Shown here one piece after another: positions 36,233-43,828 of a DNA stretch of 64,000 nucleotides. Origin of the DNA: Streptomyces eurythermus (GTDB taxonomy: Bacteria > Actinomycetota > Actinomycetes > Streptomycetales > Streptomycetaceae); assembly GCF_014649115.1 (NCBI RefSeq), contig NZ_BMSK01000019.1, positions 106,925-170,924 of the forward strand, written 5' to 3'. A model generated the notes under the pieces. The model was not told where the DNA came from, did not search any database, and saw only the letters and a list, made by a program, of their open reading frames with translations. Both the position numbers and the translations under genes were made by a program. Every line of letters starts with the position of its first letter. The stretch's first letter is position 1.

Positions 36233-36790
36233 TTTGTCTTACCCCTTAGGTATGCATGGTTTGAGGGTCGACCACTCCTGGTGAGGGGTGGGCGGGCACC
36301 GCGTACGGCCCGATTGCTGATACGTACGAGGCCATACGCGACGGGCGCGCCGCACACGCGCCCTGAGCCCCGGATGAGGGGTGTAAAGAACCTTCTTACC
36401 GGACGGACGGTGCCCGCGACGAGTCCAATAGGTCCAAGGTCACATCCCGGAACGGGCGGGCGACGCCGGGATGACGCGCGGCCGACGGACCGAAATGGCT
36501 GGAAATCGCGCAGGCCGCAGAGGGGCTCCGGCCGACCACATGGTGAGACACGCCGAAGATTCTCCGGCCGGAGGAGTGGATTACCGCAGATGGTCCTGCG
36601 GCTATGGACCGAGGTTGTACCGACCTGATCCGTTTCGGGGGTCACCCGTTATCCGATTTTGACATAGCGACTCCCCTGAATGGCGTAGTCCGAATGGCAA
36701 GATGCCGTAAACCCACGAGGTCGCGACACCCGAAGGTGTGTGTTTCCGTCGACCCATCGGCAACTCTTCCCATCCGCCGGAGGAACCACG
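36233..36790. other. 558-base intergenic region between malic enzyme and the ABC importer
   Basis: Both flanking genes are transcribed outwards, so the region holds two promoters. A TTGACA at 36659-36664 is the best -35 for the importer; its -10 is unclear (GGCGTA at 17 bases, TAGTCC further on). A palindrome CTCCGGCCGGAG lies near 36561-36572. A 63-codon open frame at 36471-36662 has no ribosome site or recognisable product. I see no RNA gene. Confidence 0.45.
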
Positions 36791-37750
36791 ATGACCGCAA
36801 GCTCCACCCGTCGTACCACCGCCGCGCGCTCCCGTCTTGCCGCGGTCGGTGCGATCGCGGTCGCAGGCGCCCTGCTGCTCACCGGCTGCGGTGACCAGAC
36901 GAAGGACAAGAACAAGGACTCCGGCAGCGCGTCCGCCGCCAGCGCCCCGCTCGCCGACAAGCTCCCGCAGGACATCCGGGGCAAGGGCAAGATCCGGGTC
37001 GGTTCGGACATCGCGTACGCCCCCGTGGAGTACAAGGACTCCTCCGGCAAGGTGGTCGGCCTGGACCCGGACCTGGCGGAAGCCCTGGGCAAGCAGCTCG
37101 GGGTGACGTTCGAGTTCCAGAACGGCACCTTCGACGCGCTGCTCACCGGTCTGCGTTCGGACCGGTACGACATCGCGATGTCGGCGATGACGGACAACAA
37201 GAACCGTCAGGAGGGCGTCGACCCCGACACCGGCAAGCACGTCGGTGAGGGCGTCGACTTCGTCGACTACCTGACCGCCGGTGTCTCCATATACACCCGC
37301 AAGGGAGACACCGAGGGCATAAAGACCTGGGACGACCTGTGCGGCAAGAAGCTGGCCGTGCAGCGCGGCACCACGTCGGACGACCTGGCCAAGCAGCAGG
37401 CGAAGAAGTGTCCGAAGGGCAAGAAGCTCTCCATCGAGGCGTTCGACGACAACCAGCAGGCCCAGACCCGGCTGCGCTCGGGCGGCGTGGACGCCGTGTC
37501 CGCCGACTTCCCGGTCGCCGCGTACGCGGTGAAGACCTCCGGCGGCGGCAAGGACTTCGAGCTGGTCGGCGACCAGGTCGAGGCGGCCCCGTACGGCATC
37601 GCGGTCTCCAAGGACGAGACGCAGCTGCGGGACGCCCTCCAGGCGGCGATGGACGCGCTCATCAAGAACGGCGCGTACCAGAAGATCCTCGAGAAGTGGG
37701 GCGCCCAGGACGGCGCCGTCAAGCAGTCCGTCATCAACGGCGGCAAGTGA
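36791..37750 (+). CDS. ABC transporter substrate-binding lipoprotein (polar amino acid family)
   Basis: 319 residues, GGAGGA before ATG. The signal peptide ends in a lipobox LLTGC (Cys at residue 33), so it is membrane-anchored outside the cell. The SBP_bac_3 domain follows ('GKIRVGSDIAYAPVEYKD', 'GLDPDLAEALGKQLG', 'RSDRYDIAMSAMTDN', 'YGIAVSKDETQLRDAL'). It is the first gene of a three-gene importer. The ligand is probably an amino acid such as glutamate or a related polar compound; not determined. Confidence 0.93.
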   Translation: MTASSTRRTTAARSRLAAVGAIAVAGALLLTGCGDQTKDKNKDSGSASAASAPLADKLPQDIRGKGKIRVGSDIAYAPVEYKDSSGKVVGLDPDLAEALGKQLGVTFEFQNGTFDALLTGLRSDRYDIAMSAMTDNKNRQEGVDPDTGKHVGEGVDFVDYLTAGVSIYTRKGDTEGIKTWDDLCGKKLAVQRGTTSDDLAKQQAKKCPKGKKLSIEAFDDNQQAQTRLRSGGVDAVSADFPVAAYAVKTSGGGKDFELVGDQVEAAPYGIAVSKDETQLRDALQAAMDALIKNGAYQKILEKWGAQDGAVKQSVINGGK

Positions 37751-37790
37751 CCCGCGACCTGCAAGCAGCGGCCACCGAGAGGCACTCCCC

Positions 37791-38723
37791 GTGACTGACA
37801 TCGACAAGACGGCGGGTCCCAAGGACACGCCCCCGGCCGGCGCCCAGGCCATCAAGGCCATCCCGGTCCGGCACTACGGACGGTACGTCACCGCCGTCAT
37901 CGCGATCGCCGTCCTCTACGCGATCGTCTACGCGTTCGCCCAGGGCAAGATCAACTGGCACGCCGTTCCTGATTACTTCTTCGACGACCGCATCATGACC
38001 GGTGTCGGCAAGACCCTCCTGCTGACGGTCCTGTCGATGCTGATCGGCATCGTCGGCGGCATCGTCCTCGCGGTGATGCGGCTGTCGAAGAACCCGGTGA
38101 CCTCGGCGATCGCCTGGTTCTACATCTGGTTCTTCCGCGGCACCCCGGTCCTGGTCCAGCTGTTCCTCTGGTTCAACCTGGGCCTGGTCTTCGAGTACAT
38201 CAACCTGATGCCGATCTACAAGGACTACTGGTCGAGCTTCATGACGCCGCTGCTGACGGCGCTGCTCGGCCTGGGTCTGAACGAGGCGGCGTACATGGCC
38301 GAGATCTGCCGGGCCGGCCTGCTCGCGGTGGACGAGGGCCAGACCGAGGCGGCCCACGCGCTCGGCATGAGCCACGGCAAGACCCTGCGCCGGGTGGTGA
38401 TCCCGCAGGCGATGCGGGTGATCGTGCCGCCGACGGGCAACGAAGTGATCAACATGCTGAAGACGACCTCGCTCGTGGCGGCCGTCCAGTTCTCGGAACT
38501 CTTCCGCTACGCCCAGGACATCGGCCAGAACTCCGGCGCCCCGGTGGAGATGTACTTCCTCGCCGCGGCCTGGTACCTGATCATGACCTCGGTGCTGAGC
38601 GTGGGCCAGTACTACCTGGAGCGGTACTACGCCCGCGGCTCCAGCCGCACCCTCCCCCCGACCCCGTGGCAGAAGGTGAAGAAGAATCTGACGACCTTCT
38701 CCAGCAGGAAGGTCACGGCATGA
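37791..38723 (+). CDS. Amino acid ABC transporter permease
   Basis: 310 residues, GTG start, AGAGGCACTCCCC upstream. About five membrane helices; the transmembrane domain carries the HisM/GlnP EAA loop 'EAAHALGMSHGKTLRRVVIPQAMRVIVPP' in pieces (near 185-210), which docks with the ATPase. A 40-residue cytosolic N-terminus precedes the first helix. The stop overlaps the ATPase start (ATGA). A single permease gene suggests a homodimer. Confidence 0.94.
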   Translation: MTDIDKTAGPKDTPPAGAQAIKAIPVRHYGRYVTAVIAIAVLYAIVYAFAQGKINWHAVPDYFFDDRIMTGVGKTLLLTVLSMLIGIVGGIVLAVMRLSKNPVTSAIAWFYIWFFRGTPVLVQLFLWFNLGLVFEYINLMPIYKDYWSSFMTPLLTALLGLGLNEAAYMAEICRAGLLAVDEGQTEAAHALGMSHGKTLRRVVIPQAMRVIVPPTGNEVINMLKTTSLVAAVQFSELFRYAQDIGQNSGAPVEMYFLAAAWYLIMTSVLSVGQYYLERYYARGSSRTLPPTPWQKVKKNLTTFSSRKVTA

Positions 38724-39526
38724 CCGACAAGCTGAGCAAGAAGCAGGACACCCGGCCGCGGGACGCCGTCCCCATGGTCAAGGCGGAGGGCGTGCACAAG
38801 TCCTTCGGCCAGGTCGAGGTGCTCAAGGGCATCGACCTGGAGGTGAAGCCGGGCGAGGTGTTCTGCCTGATCGGCCCCTCCGGCTCCGGGAAGTCGACGT
38901 TCCTGCGCTGCATCAACCACCTGGAGAAGATCAACGCCGGGCGGCTGTACGTCGACGGCGAGCTGGTCGGCTACCGCCAGCAGGGCGACAAGCTGTACGA
39001 GCTGCGGGACCGCGAGGTCGCCATGAAGCGGCGCGACATCGGCATGGTCTTCCAGCGCTTCAACCTGTTCCCGCACATGACGGCCGTGGAGAACGTCATG
39101 GAGGCGCCGGTCCAGGTGAAGGGCGCGAGCCGCGGCGAGGCCCGGGAGCGGGCCATGCAGCTGCTGGAGCGCGTGGGCCTGGCCGACCGGGCCGGGCACT
39201 ACCCCTCCCAGCTCTCCGGCGGCCAGCAGCAGCGGGTGGCGATCGCCCGGGCGCTGGCGATGGAGCCGAAGCTGATGCTGTTCGACGAGCCGACCTCGGC
39301 CCTGGACCCGGAGCTGGTCGGTGACGTCCTGGACGTCATGCGGGACCTCGCCGAGTCCGGCATGACCATGGTCGTCGTCACCCACGAGATGGGCTTCGCC
39401 CGCGAGGTGGGCGACAGCCTGGTCTTCATGGACGGCGGCGTGGTGGTCGAATCCGGCCACCCCCGGGACGTCCTGACCAACCCGCGGCACGAGCGGACGC
39501 AGTCGTTCCTGTCCAAGGTCCTGTGA
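38720..39526 (+). CDS. Amino acid ABC transporter ATP-binding protein
   Basis: 268 residues from the ATG overlapping the permease stop. Walker A GPSGSGKST (near 55-63), Q-loop 'MVFQRFNLFPHMT', signature LSGGQQQR, Walker B 'LMLFDEPTSALDPE' and the switch His in 'VVVTHEMG' are all intact. It is the GlnQ/HisP type and powers the import of the ligand of the upstream binding protein. A perfect long hairpin follows the stop. Confidence 0.96.
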   Translation: MTDKLSKKQDTRPRDAVPMVKAEGVHKSFGQVEVLKGIDLEVKPGEVFCLIGPSGSGKSTFLRCINHLEKINAGRLYVDGELVGYRQQGDKLYELRDREVAMKRRDIGMVFQRFNLFPHMTAVENVMEAPVQVKGASRGEARERAMQLLERVGLADRAGHYPSQLSGGQQQRVAIARALAMEPKLMLFDEPTSALDPELVGDVLDVMRDLAESGMTMVVVTHEMGFAREVGDSLVFMDGGVVVESGHPRDVLTNPRHERTQSFLSKVL

Positions 39527-39531
39527 CCCGC

Positions 39532-39572
39532 GCGTGAGGGGCGGTACGGGTGGCCCGTACCGCCCCTCACGC
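39532..39572. terminator. Perfect 19-bp hairpin terminator after the ABC operon
   Basis: Arms of 19 bases (GCGTGAGGGGCGGTACGGG and its exact complement) with a 3-base loop TGG. It starts 6 bases after the ATPase stop and ends 9 bases before the stop of the convergent methyltransferase gene, so it serves both. There is no T-tract. Confidence 0.85.
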
Positions 39573-39580
39573 CTGCCCGC

Positions 39581-40339
39581 CTACCTCAGCGCGAGCAGCA
39601 GCGTGTCCGACGGGGAGCACCACACCGGCCTGGCCTCGGCGAACCCCTTCTCGCGCAGCACGCGCGCGTGCCACTGGGCCGAGGGCATGTCCCCGTCCGC
39701 GTGCTCGCCGTAGATCTCGTAGCGGCGGGCGGTCGGCTCGGCGAGGACCGGGTCCTTCGCCGCCAGCTGCCACCAGTCGGCCCAGTCCAGGGCGCCGTCC
39801 CGCTTGGCCTGTTCCATGCGGGCGTGCCGCTGGGCGCGCTCGGCCTCGTTGATCCGGGGCGTGGTCTCGTCGATCATGTGGTCCGCGTTCATGAAGACAC
39901 CGCCGTCGCGGACCAGTCCCGCGATCCGGCCGTAGAGGGCCGCGAGGGGTTCGGCGTGCAGCCAGTGCAGGGCGGTCGCGGTGAGCACCGCGTCGTAGGA
40001 GTCGTACGGCAGCCGGGCCGGCCAGTCGGGGTCCTTGAGGTCGGCGGTGACGAGCCGGACGCGGTCGTCGCCGTCGAAGGTGCCGTGCGCGATGGCGAGC
40101 AGCGCCGGGTCCAGGTCGACGCCGGTGCTGGTGGCGTCGGGGAAGCGGCTCAGCAGCCGGGCGGTGATGCTGCCGGTGCCGCAGGCGAGGTCGAGCACGC
40201 GGGGTGCCGTGCCCACCAGCGCCTCGACCATGTCGAGCATGATCCGGAAACGTTCCTCGCGGTCCGGCATGTACCACTCCTGCTGCCGGTCCCAGCTCTC
40301 CTGCCAGGCCGCCCAGTCGGTTCCGGTACTCGTCGTCAT
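39581..40339 (-). CDS. SAM-dependent methyltransferase (class I)
   Basis: 252 residues. The SAM motif I 'VLDLACGTGSITARLL' is near 48-63, motif II 'GVDLDPALLAIA', and 'YDAVLTATALHWL' is the post-II strand. It resembles trans-aconitate-methyltransferase-like Streptomyces proteins. The ATG 40339 follows GAGGAGAGTC; a start 14 codons earlier is less likely. The gene is divergent from the CGNR gene across 99 bases. The substrate is unknown. Confidence 0.85.
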   Translation of the reverse strand: MTTSTGTDWAAWQESWDRQQEWYMPDREERFRIMLDMVEALVGTAPRVLDLACGTGSITARLLSRFPDATSTGVDLDPALLAIAHGTFDGDDRVRLVTADLKDPDWPARLPYDSYDAVLTATALHWLHAEPLAALYGRIAGLVRDGGVFMNADHMIDETTPRINEAERAQRHARMEQAKRDGALDWADWWQLAAKDPVLAEPTARRYEIYGEHADGDMPSAQWHARVLREKGFAEARPVWCSPSDTLLLALR

Positions 40340-40438
40340 GAGATCCGACTCTCCTCGTCTCGCGTAATACCCTGGAAGCACGACCGGCTCTTACCCGACC
40401 GCAGATCCGACCATAAGACGCCCGCGTAAGGACTACAA

Positions 40439-41068
40439 GTGGAACTGGCCTATTACTCGGATTACGCCGTACGTCTCGTCAACAGCGAGGAGCCGGCCCG
40501 CGGCAAGGACACCCTGACCACGGTCGAGGCCGTCCGCGACCTCTTCGGCGTCAACGCGTCGGCCGCCCGCCGCGCCACGGAAGCCGACGTGACCCGCTTC
40601 CGCTCGGTCCGGGCGCGGCTGCGCGCGGTCTTCGAGGCCGCCGACCAGGGCGACGAGACCCTGGCCGTGGACCTGCTGAACTCACTGCTGCTGGAGTTCC
40701 CGGTCAGCCCGCAGATCTCCGGGCACGACCACCGGGACGACGACGGCCGGCCGCTGTGGCACATGCACCTGGCCGACCACCCCTCCAACGCCACCGCCGG
40801 CTACGCGGCGATCGCGGCGATGGGCCTCGCCTTCCACCTCACCGAGTACGGCGTCGACCGCCTCGGCCTGTGCCAGGCGCCCCCGTGCCGCAACGCCTAC
40901 CTGGACACCTCCACCAACCGCTCCCGCCGCTACTGCTCGGACCGCTGCGCCACCCGCGCCAACGTGGCCGCCTACCGGGCCCGCAAACGCCTGGAGGCCG
41001 ACCGGTCGGGCAACAGCGGCCGGACCGCCGAGAGCGCCCAGCGCGCCAGCGCGAGCGGCGACCGCTGA
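40439..41068 (+). CDS. CGNR zinc-finger protein (ABATE domain regulator)
   Basis: 209 residues, GTG start with AAGGA upstream. The N-terminal ABATE-like domain (about 1-140; 'YAVRLVNSEEP', 'LLNSLLLEF') precedes a zinc finger with C-x5-C ... Y-C-S-x2-C (about 144-170), where 'CRNAYLDTSTNRSRRYCSDRC' is split across the ligands; the canonical CGNR is CRNA here. These are small stress-response transcription regulators. The last 97 bases overlap, tail to tail, the end of the sodX coding region. Confidence 0.87.
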   Translation: MELAYYSDYAVRLVNSEEPARGKDTLTTVEAVRDLFGVNASAARRATEADVTRFRSVRARLRAVFEAADQGDETLAVDLLNSLLLEFPVSPQISGHDHRDDDGRPLWHMHLADHPSNATAGYAAIAAMGLAFHLTEYGVDRLGLCQAPPCRNAYLDTSTNRSRRYCSDRCATRANVAAYRARKRLEADRSGNSGRTAESAQRASASGDR

Positions 41069-41406
41069 CCGGCCCCGGCCGGCCGGAACCGCAACAGCGC
41101 CTTGCCCAGGATCAGTTCCTCGGGCACCACCCCGTAGTCCGTGCTGTCCCCGCCCGCGTACGGGTTGTCCCCGAGCACCCACCAGCCGCCGTCGCGCCGC
41201 TCCACCGCCCGCTTGACCACCAGCAGGTCCTGCTGGAAGGGATGGCGCAGGACCACCACGTCACCGGGCCGCACCACACCCCCGTACCGCACCAGCAGCT
41301 GGTCCCCGTGGTGCAGCGTGGGCACCATGGACGGGCCGGTCACCTCCGCCAGCCCGAAGGGCGCCGCCCCCCTCCCCCGCTCGGTCTCCTGCGACAGTTC
41401 CGGCAT
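40972..41406 (-). CDS. sodX: Nickel-type superoxide dismutase maturation protease SodX
   Basis: 144 residues from ATG 41406, which has GGAGGTG 6 bases upstream; a GTG at 41451 would add 15 residues. It is an S26 signal-peptidase-like protein with catalytic Ser26 ('TGPSMVPTL') and Lys65 ('VVKRAV'), and the 'WVLGDNPYAGGDSTDYG' box. It lacks a clear membrane anchor. It removes the propeptide of SodN so that the mature chain starts with His. It is divergent from sodN. The last 97 bases overlap the CGNR gene on the other strand. Confidence 0.93.
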   Translation of the reverse strand: MPELSQETERGRGAAPFGLAEVTGPSMVPTLHHGDQLLVRYGGVVRPGDVVVLRHPFQQDLLVVKRAVERRDGGWWVLGDNPYAGGDSTDYGVVPEELILGKALLRFRPAGAGQRSPLALARWALSAVRPLLPDRSASRRLRAR

Positions 41407-41551
41407 CCCCGGCACCTCCCCGGTCCGTTCCTCCACCAGTCTCAGTCTCACCCTGGACTTTTGTCCTAAGCCCTAGGGGGCAGCCGAGAAATCGCGTTCC
41501 TCAGGGAGTAATGTCGCACCTGAGAAGACGATCACGAGGAAGGAATGCTCC

Positions 41552-41947
41552 ATGCTTTCCCGCCTGTTTGCCCCCAAGGTCAAGGTCAGCGCCCACTGCG
41601 ACCTGCCCTGCGGCGTGTACGACCCGGCCCAGGCCCGCATCGAGGCGGAGTCGGTGAAGGCCGTCCAGGAGAAGATGGCCGGCAATGACGACCCCCACTT
41701 CCAGGCTCGCGCCACCGTCATCAAGGAGCAGCGCGCGGAGCTCGCGAAGCACCACGTCTCCGTCCTGTGGAGCGACTACTTCAAGGCGCCGCACTTCGAG
41801 AAGTACCCGGAGCTGCACCAGCTGGTCAACGACACCCTGAAGGCCCTCTCGGCCGCCAAGGCGTCCACCGACCCGGCGACGGGCCAGAAGGCCCTGGACT
41901 ACATCGAGCAGATCGCCAAGATCTTTTGGGAGACCAAGCAGGCCTGA
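41552..41947 (+). CDS. sodN: Nickel superoxide dismutase precursor
   Basis: 131 residues. The 14-residue propeptide MLSRLFAPKVKVSA is cut before His15 to expose the Ni-hook H-C-D-L-P-C-G-x-Y; His15, Cys16 and Cys20 are the nickel ligands. The remaining chain is the four-helix bundle that forms a homohexamer. The enzyme dismutates superoxide in the cytoplasm. Ribosome site GGAAGGA lies 6 bases before ATG. In S. coelicolor the gene is nickel-responsive through Nur and its 3'UTR yields a regulatory RNA; the same 3'UTR features are present here. Confidence 0.98.
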   Translation: MLSRLFAPKVKVSAHCDLPCGVYDPAQARIEAESVKAVQEKMAGNDDPHFQARATVIKEQRAELAKHHVSVLWSDYFKAPHFEKYPELHQLVNDTLKALSAAKASTDPATGQKALDYIEQIAKIFWETKQA

Positions 41948-41949
41948 CC

Positions 41950-42026
41950 GCCTGAGCTCCTCCTGACCGCACCCGGCCCGCGGACCCGCGCCCACCACGG
42001 CGCACCCGCGGGCCGGGTGCGGTTTT
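41950..42026 (+). ncRNA. Candidate s-SodF-like small RNA in the sodN 3'UTR
   Basis: Right after the sodN stop the transcript contains GAGCTCCTCCTGAC, which can pair with a Shine-Dalgarno such as that of sodF. It ends with a strong hairpin and T-run. In S. coelicolor a stable RNA cut from the sodN 3'UTR silences sodF in nickel-rich conditions; this is known from memory. The target gene is outside the window. Confidence 0.6.
41967..42026 (+). terminator. Terminator of sodN (and of the 3'UTR RNA)
   Basis: Perfect 17-bp arms CCGCACCCGGCCCGCGG (41967-41983) and its complement (42006-42022), 22-base loop, followed by TTTT. A canonical intrinsic terminator. Confidence 0.9.
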
Positions 42027-42069
42027 CTCACCGGGGTGGACACCGGCGCGGCTGTGGCAGGCTGGGCGG

Positions 42070-42471
42070 ATGACCGCCCTGGAGGATCTGCGACGACTGC
42101 GGCGCGTGCGCGACCGCATGGACCGGGAGTACGCCGAACCGCTCGACATGACCGAGCTGGCCCGCGACGCCCTGATGTCCCCGGGCCACTTCCAGCGCAG
42201 CTTCCGCAAGGCGTTCGGCGAGACCCCGTACGGCTATCTCATGACCCGCCGGATCGAGCGGGCCAAGGCCCTGCTGCGCCGGGGCGACCTCACCGTGACC
42301 GAGGTGTGCCTCGCCGTCGGCTGTACCTCCCTCGGTTCCTTCAGTTCCCGCTTCACCGAACTGGTCGGCGAGACGCCGAGCGCCTACCGCGCCCGCGACC
42401 ACGAGGAGAGCGCCGCGATCCCGCCGTGCGTGGCCCGCAGGCTGACCCGGCCGCGCCGCCGCCCGTACTGA
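42070..42471 (+). CDS. Single-domain AraC family regulator
   Basis: 133 residues, essentially only the double helix-turn-helix of AraC proteins: 'LDMTELARDALMSPGHFQRSFRKAFGETPYGYL' (first HTH, split) and 'TVTEVCLAVGCTSLGSFSSRFTELVG' (second). There is no sensor domain. CAGGCT 6 bases before the ATG suggests a leaderless start. The next gene, a VOC protein, follows at 34 bases and is probably co-transcribed, a common AraC-glyoxalase pairing. Confidence 0.9.
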   Translation: MTALEDLRRLRRVRDRMDREYAEPLDMTELARDALMSPGHFQRSFRKAFGETPYGYLMTRRIERAKALLRRGDLTVTEVCLAVGCTSLGSFSSRFTELVGETPSAYRARDHEESAAIPPCVARRLTRPRRRPY

Positions 42472-42505
42472 GGCGCGGGGGGCCGAGTGGATCTAGGGTG
42501 AGCCC

Positions 42506-42922
42506 ATGGACGTGAAACTCGCGCAGTGTTTCCTCGCGGTGGACGACCATGACAAGGCCATCGCCTTCTACCGCGATGTGCTGGGCATGGAGATCCGCAA
42601 CGACGTGGGCTTCGAGGGGATGCGCTGGGTGACCGTGGGCTCCCCGCTCCAGCCGGACGTGGAGATCGTGCTGGAGCCGCCGGACGCGAGCCCGGACGCC
42701 TCGCCCGCTGACAAGCAGGCCCTCAACGAACTCCTCGCCAAGGGCCTGTTGCGCGGGGTCATCTTCACCACGCCCGACTGCGACGCGCTGTACGAGCGGG
42801 TGCGGGAGTCCGGCGCCGACGTCCTCCAGGAGCCGATGGACCAGCCGTACGGGGTCCGGGACTGCGCCTTCCGGGACCCGGCGGGCAACCAGCTCCGTTT
42901 CATCGAACGCCCGGCCACCTGA
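42506..42922 (+). CDS. VOC superfamily (glyoxalase/bleomycin resistance-like) protein
   Basis: 138 residues. One VOC module with two beta-alpha-beta-beta-beta units: 'AQCFLAVDDHDKAIAFYRDVLGMEIRNDVG' (in pieces) and 'GVIFTTPDCDALYERVRESGADVLQEPMDQPYGVRDCAFRDPAGNQLRF' (in pieces). The final 'DPAGN' strand is the family end signature. It could be an epimerase, dioxygenase or resistance protein; metal ligands are not clear. TAGGGT 6 bases before ATG suggests a leaderless start. Probably controlled by the AraC protein just upstream. Confidence 0.88.
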   Translation: MDVKLAQCFLAVDDHDKAIAFYRDVLGMEIRNDVGFEGMRWVTVGSPLQPDVEIVLEPPDASPDASPADKQALNELLAKGLLRGVIFTTPDCDALYERVRESGADVLQEPMDQPYGVRDCAFRDPAGNQLRFIERPAT

Positions 42923-42948
42923 CCACCGGCCGGCGGGTGCGGCCCGGT

Positions 42949-43281
42949 TCAGCCCCAGGGCTCCACGTCCACCACGGCCTCGGCCGGCAGGGGCCCGTAC
43001 AGGTGCGGGAACTCCTCCCCGCCCGGCTCGGCGGACTCGTAGCGCACCGGCGCCCCGACCCGGGCCGGGTCCACGACCAGGACGACCAGCTCGTCCGGGC
43101 CGTCGTAGCCGCCGTAGAGGAAGGCGGCGACCCGCGGCAGCTGCTCGCGGCTGGAGAAGTGGATGAAGCCCTCATCCTCCAGGGTGCGGCCCCGGGTGGA
43201 CAGCTCGTAGGCACCGCGCTCGCGCGCCGCCTCCCACAGGGAGCGTTCGGTGATGTGCAGGATGTACGGCGGTTTCGGCAT
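42949..43281 (-). CDS. DUF952 family protein
   Basis: 110 residues. The family opening 'ILHITERSLWEAARERGAY' and 'GFIHFSSREQLPRVA' with 'FPHLYGPLPAEAVV' are visible. DUF952 proteins are small cytoplasmic proteins resembling glutathione-S-transferase-like or ADP-ribose-binding folds; activity is unknown. It is convergent with the VOC gene (26 bases apart). Confidence 0.87.
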   Translation of the reverse strand: MPKPPYILHITERSLWEAARERGAYELSTRGRTLEDEGFIHFSSREQLPRVAAFLYGGYDGPDELVVLVVDPARVGAPVRYESAEPGGEEFPHLYGPLPAEAVVDVEPWG

Positions 43282-43322
43282 CCGCCCACGCTACGGCGTC
43301 CACCGGCCGCCGGCCGATCCTG

Positions 43323-43646
43323 TTATGGCGTCCCCGGCCGCTCCGGCGCTCGGCCGCCGTCGTTCCGCACACCGGCGGACCGCCCCGGGGCACGGGAGCG
43401 GGAAGCACCAGGGTCGGGTTCGGATACGGGCTCGGTGGACCGGTCCGGCGCGGCGGGACGGCCGGTGCCGGCGGTGGCCGGCCGGTCGCCCTCCGGGCCG
43501 CCGGAGCCGGTGTACGCCGCGCAGTCGGGGTTGCGGCACGGGCCGCGGCCCCACACCGGCACCCAGGCGCCCAGCGTCTTGTGCCGCTTGACGACCGTTT
43601 CCACGGGCTGTCCGCAGACGGGACAGACGGGTTCCTCGCCGCCCAT
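43323..43646 (-). CDS. Small zinc-ribbon protein, unknown function
   Basis: 107 residues from the ATG preceding GGEEPVCPVC. A CPVC...CRNPDC pattern (Cys8, Cys11, Cys35, Cys40) suggests a single zinc ribbon in the first 45 residues, with 'VWGRGPCRNPDCAAY' around the second pair. The last 60 residues are Pro/Gly/Arg rich and disordered. It lies between DUF952 and the encapsulin cargo gene on the same strand, but 182 bases and a hairpin separate it from the latter. No function recognised. Confidence 0.65.
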   Translation of the reverse strand: MGGEEPVCPVCGQPVETVVKRHKTLGAWVPVWGRGPCRNPDCAAYTGSGGPEGDRPATAGTGRPAAPDRSTEPVSEPDPGASRSRAPGRSAGVRNDGGRAPERPGTP

Positions 43647-43705
43647 GCCCTCAGCGTAGGCGCCCTCATCGCATCCCGCCGCCCAGGCCGGGGGCGGAAA
43701 GCGGC

Positions 43706-43736
43706 GGCCCCGCACGCTGTGGGGGTGTGCGGGGCC
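43706..43736. terminator. Hairpin after the encapsulin cargo gene
   Basis: Perfect 10-bp arms GGCCCCGCAC and GTGCGGGGCC with an 11-base loop, about 90 bases after the cargo stop. Likely the end of the encapsulin operon transcript. Confidence 0.6.
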
Positions 43737-43828
43737 CCTGACCGGAGCCTCCGTCGGCCGTGCGGGGTCAGGAGCCACACGGACCCGTAGCCTCCGGGTT
43801 CTCCCCGGCCGCCGGCCGCCGGCGGCGC

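Noticed and set aside
36471..36662. A 63-codon gene between malic enzyme and the ABC importer
   Set aside because: No ribosome site, atypical codon use and no recognisable product; it overlaps the putative promoter.
41407..41551. A Nur operator between sodX and sodN
   Set aside because: No TTGCAA-N5-TTGCAA-like sequence is present; a CTCAGG/CCTGAG repeat at 41500-41524 is too weak to assign.
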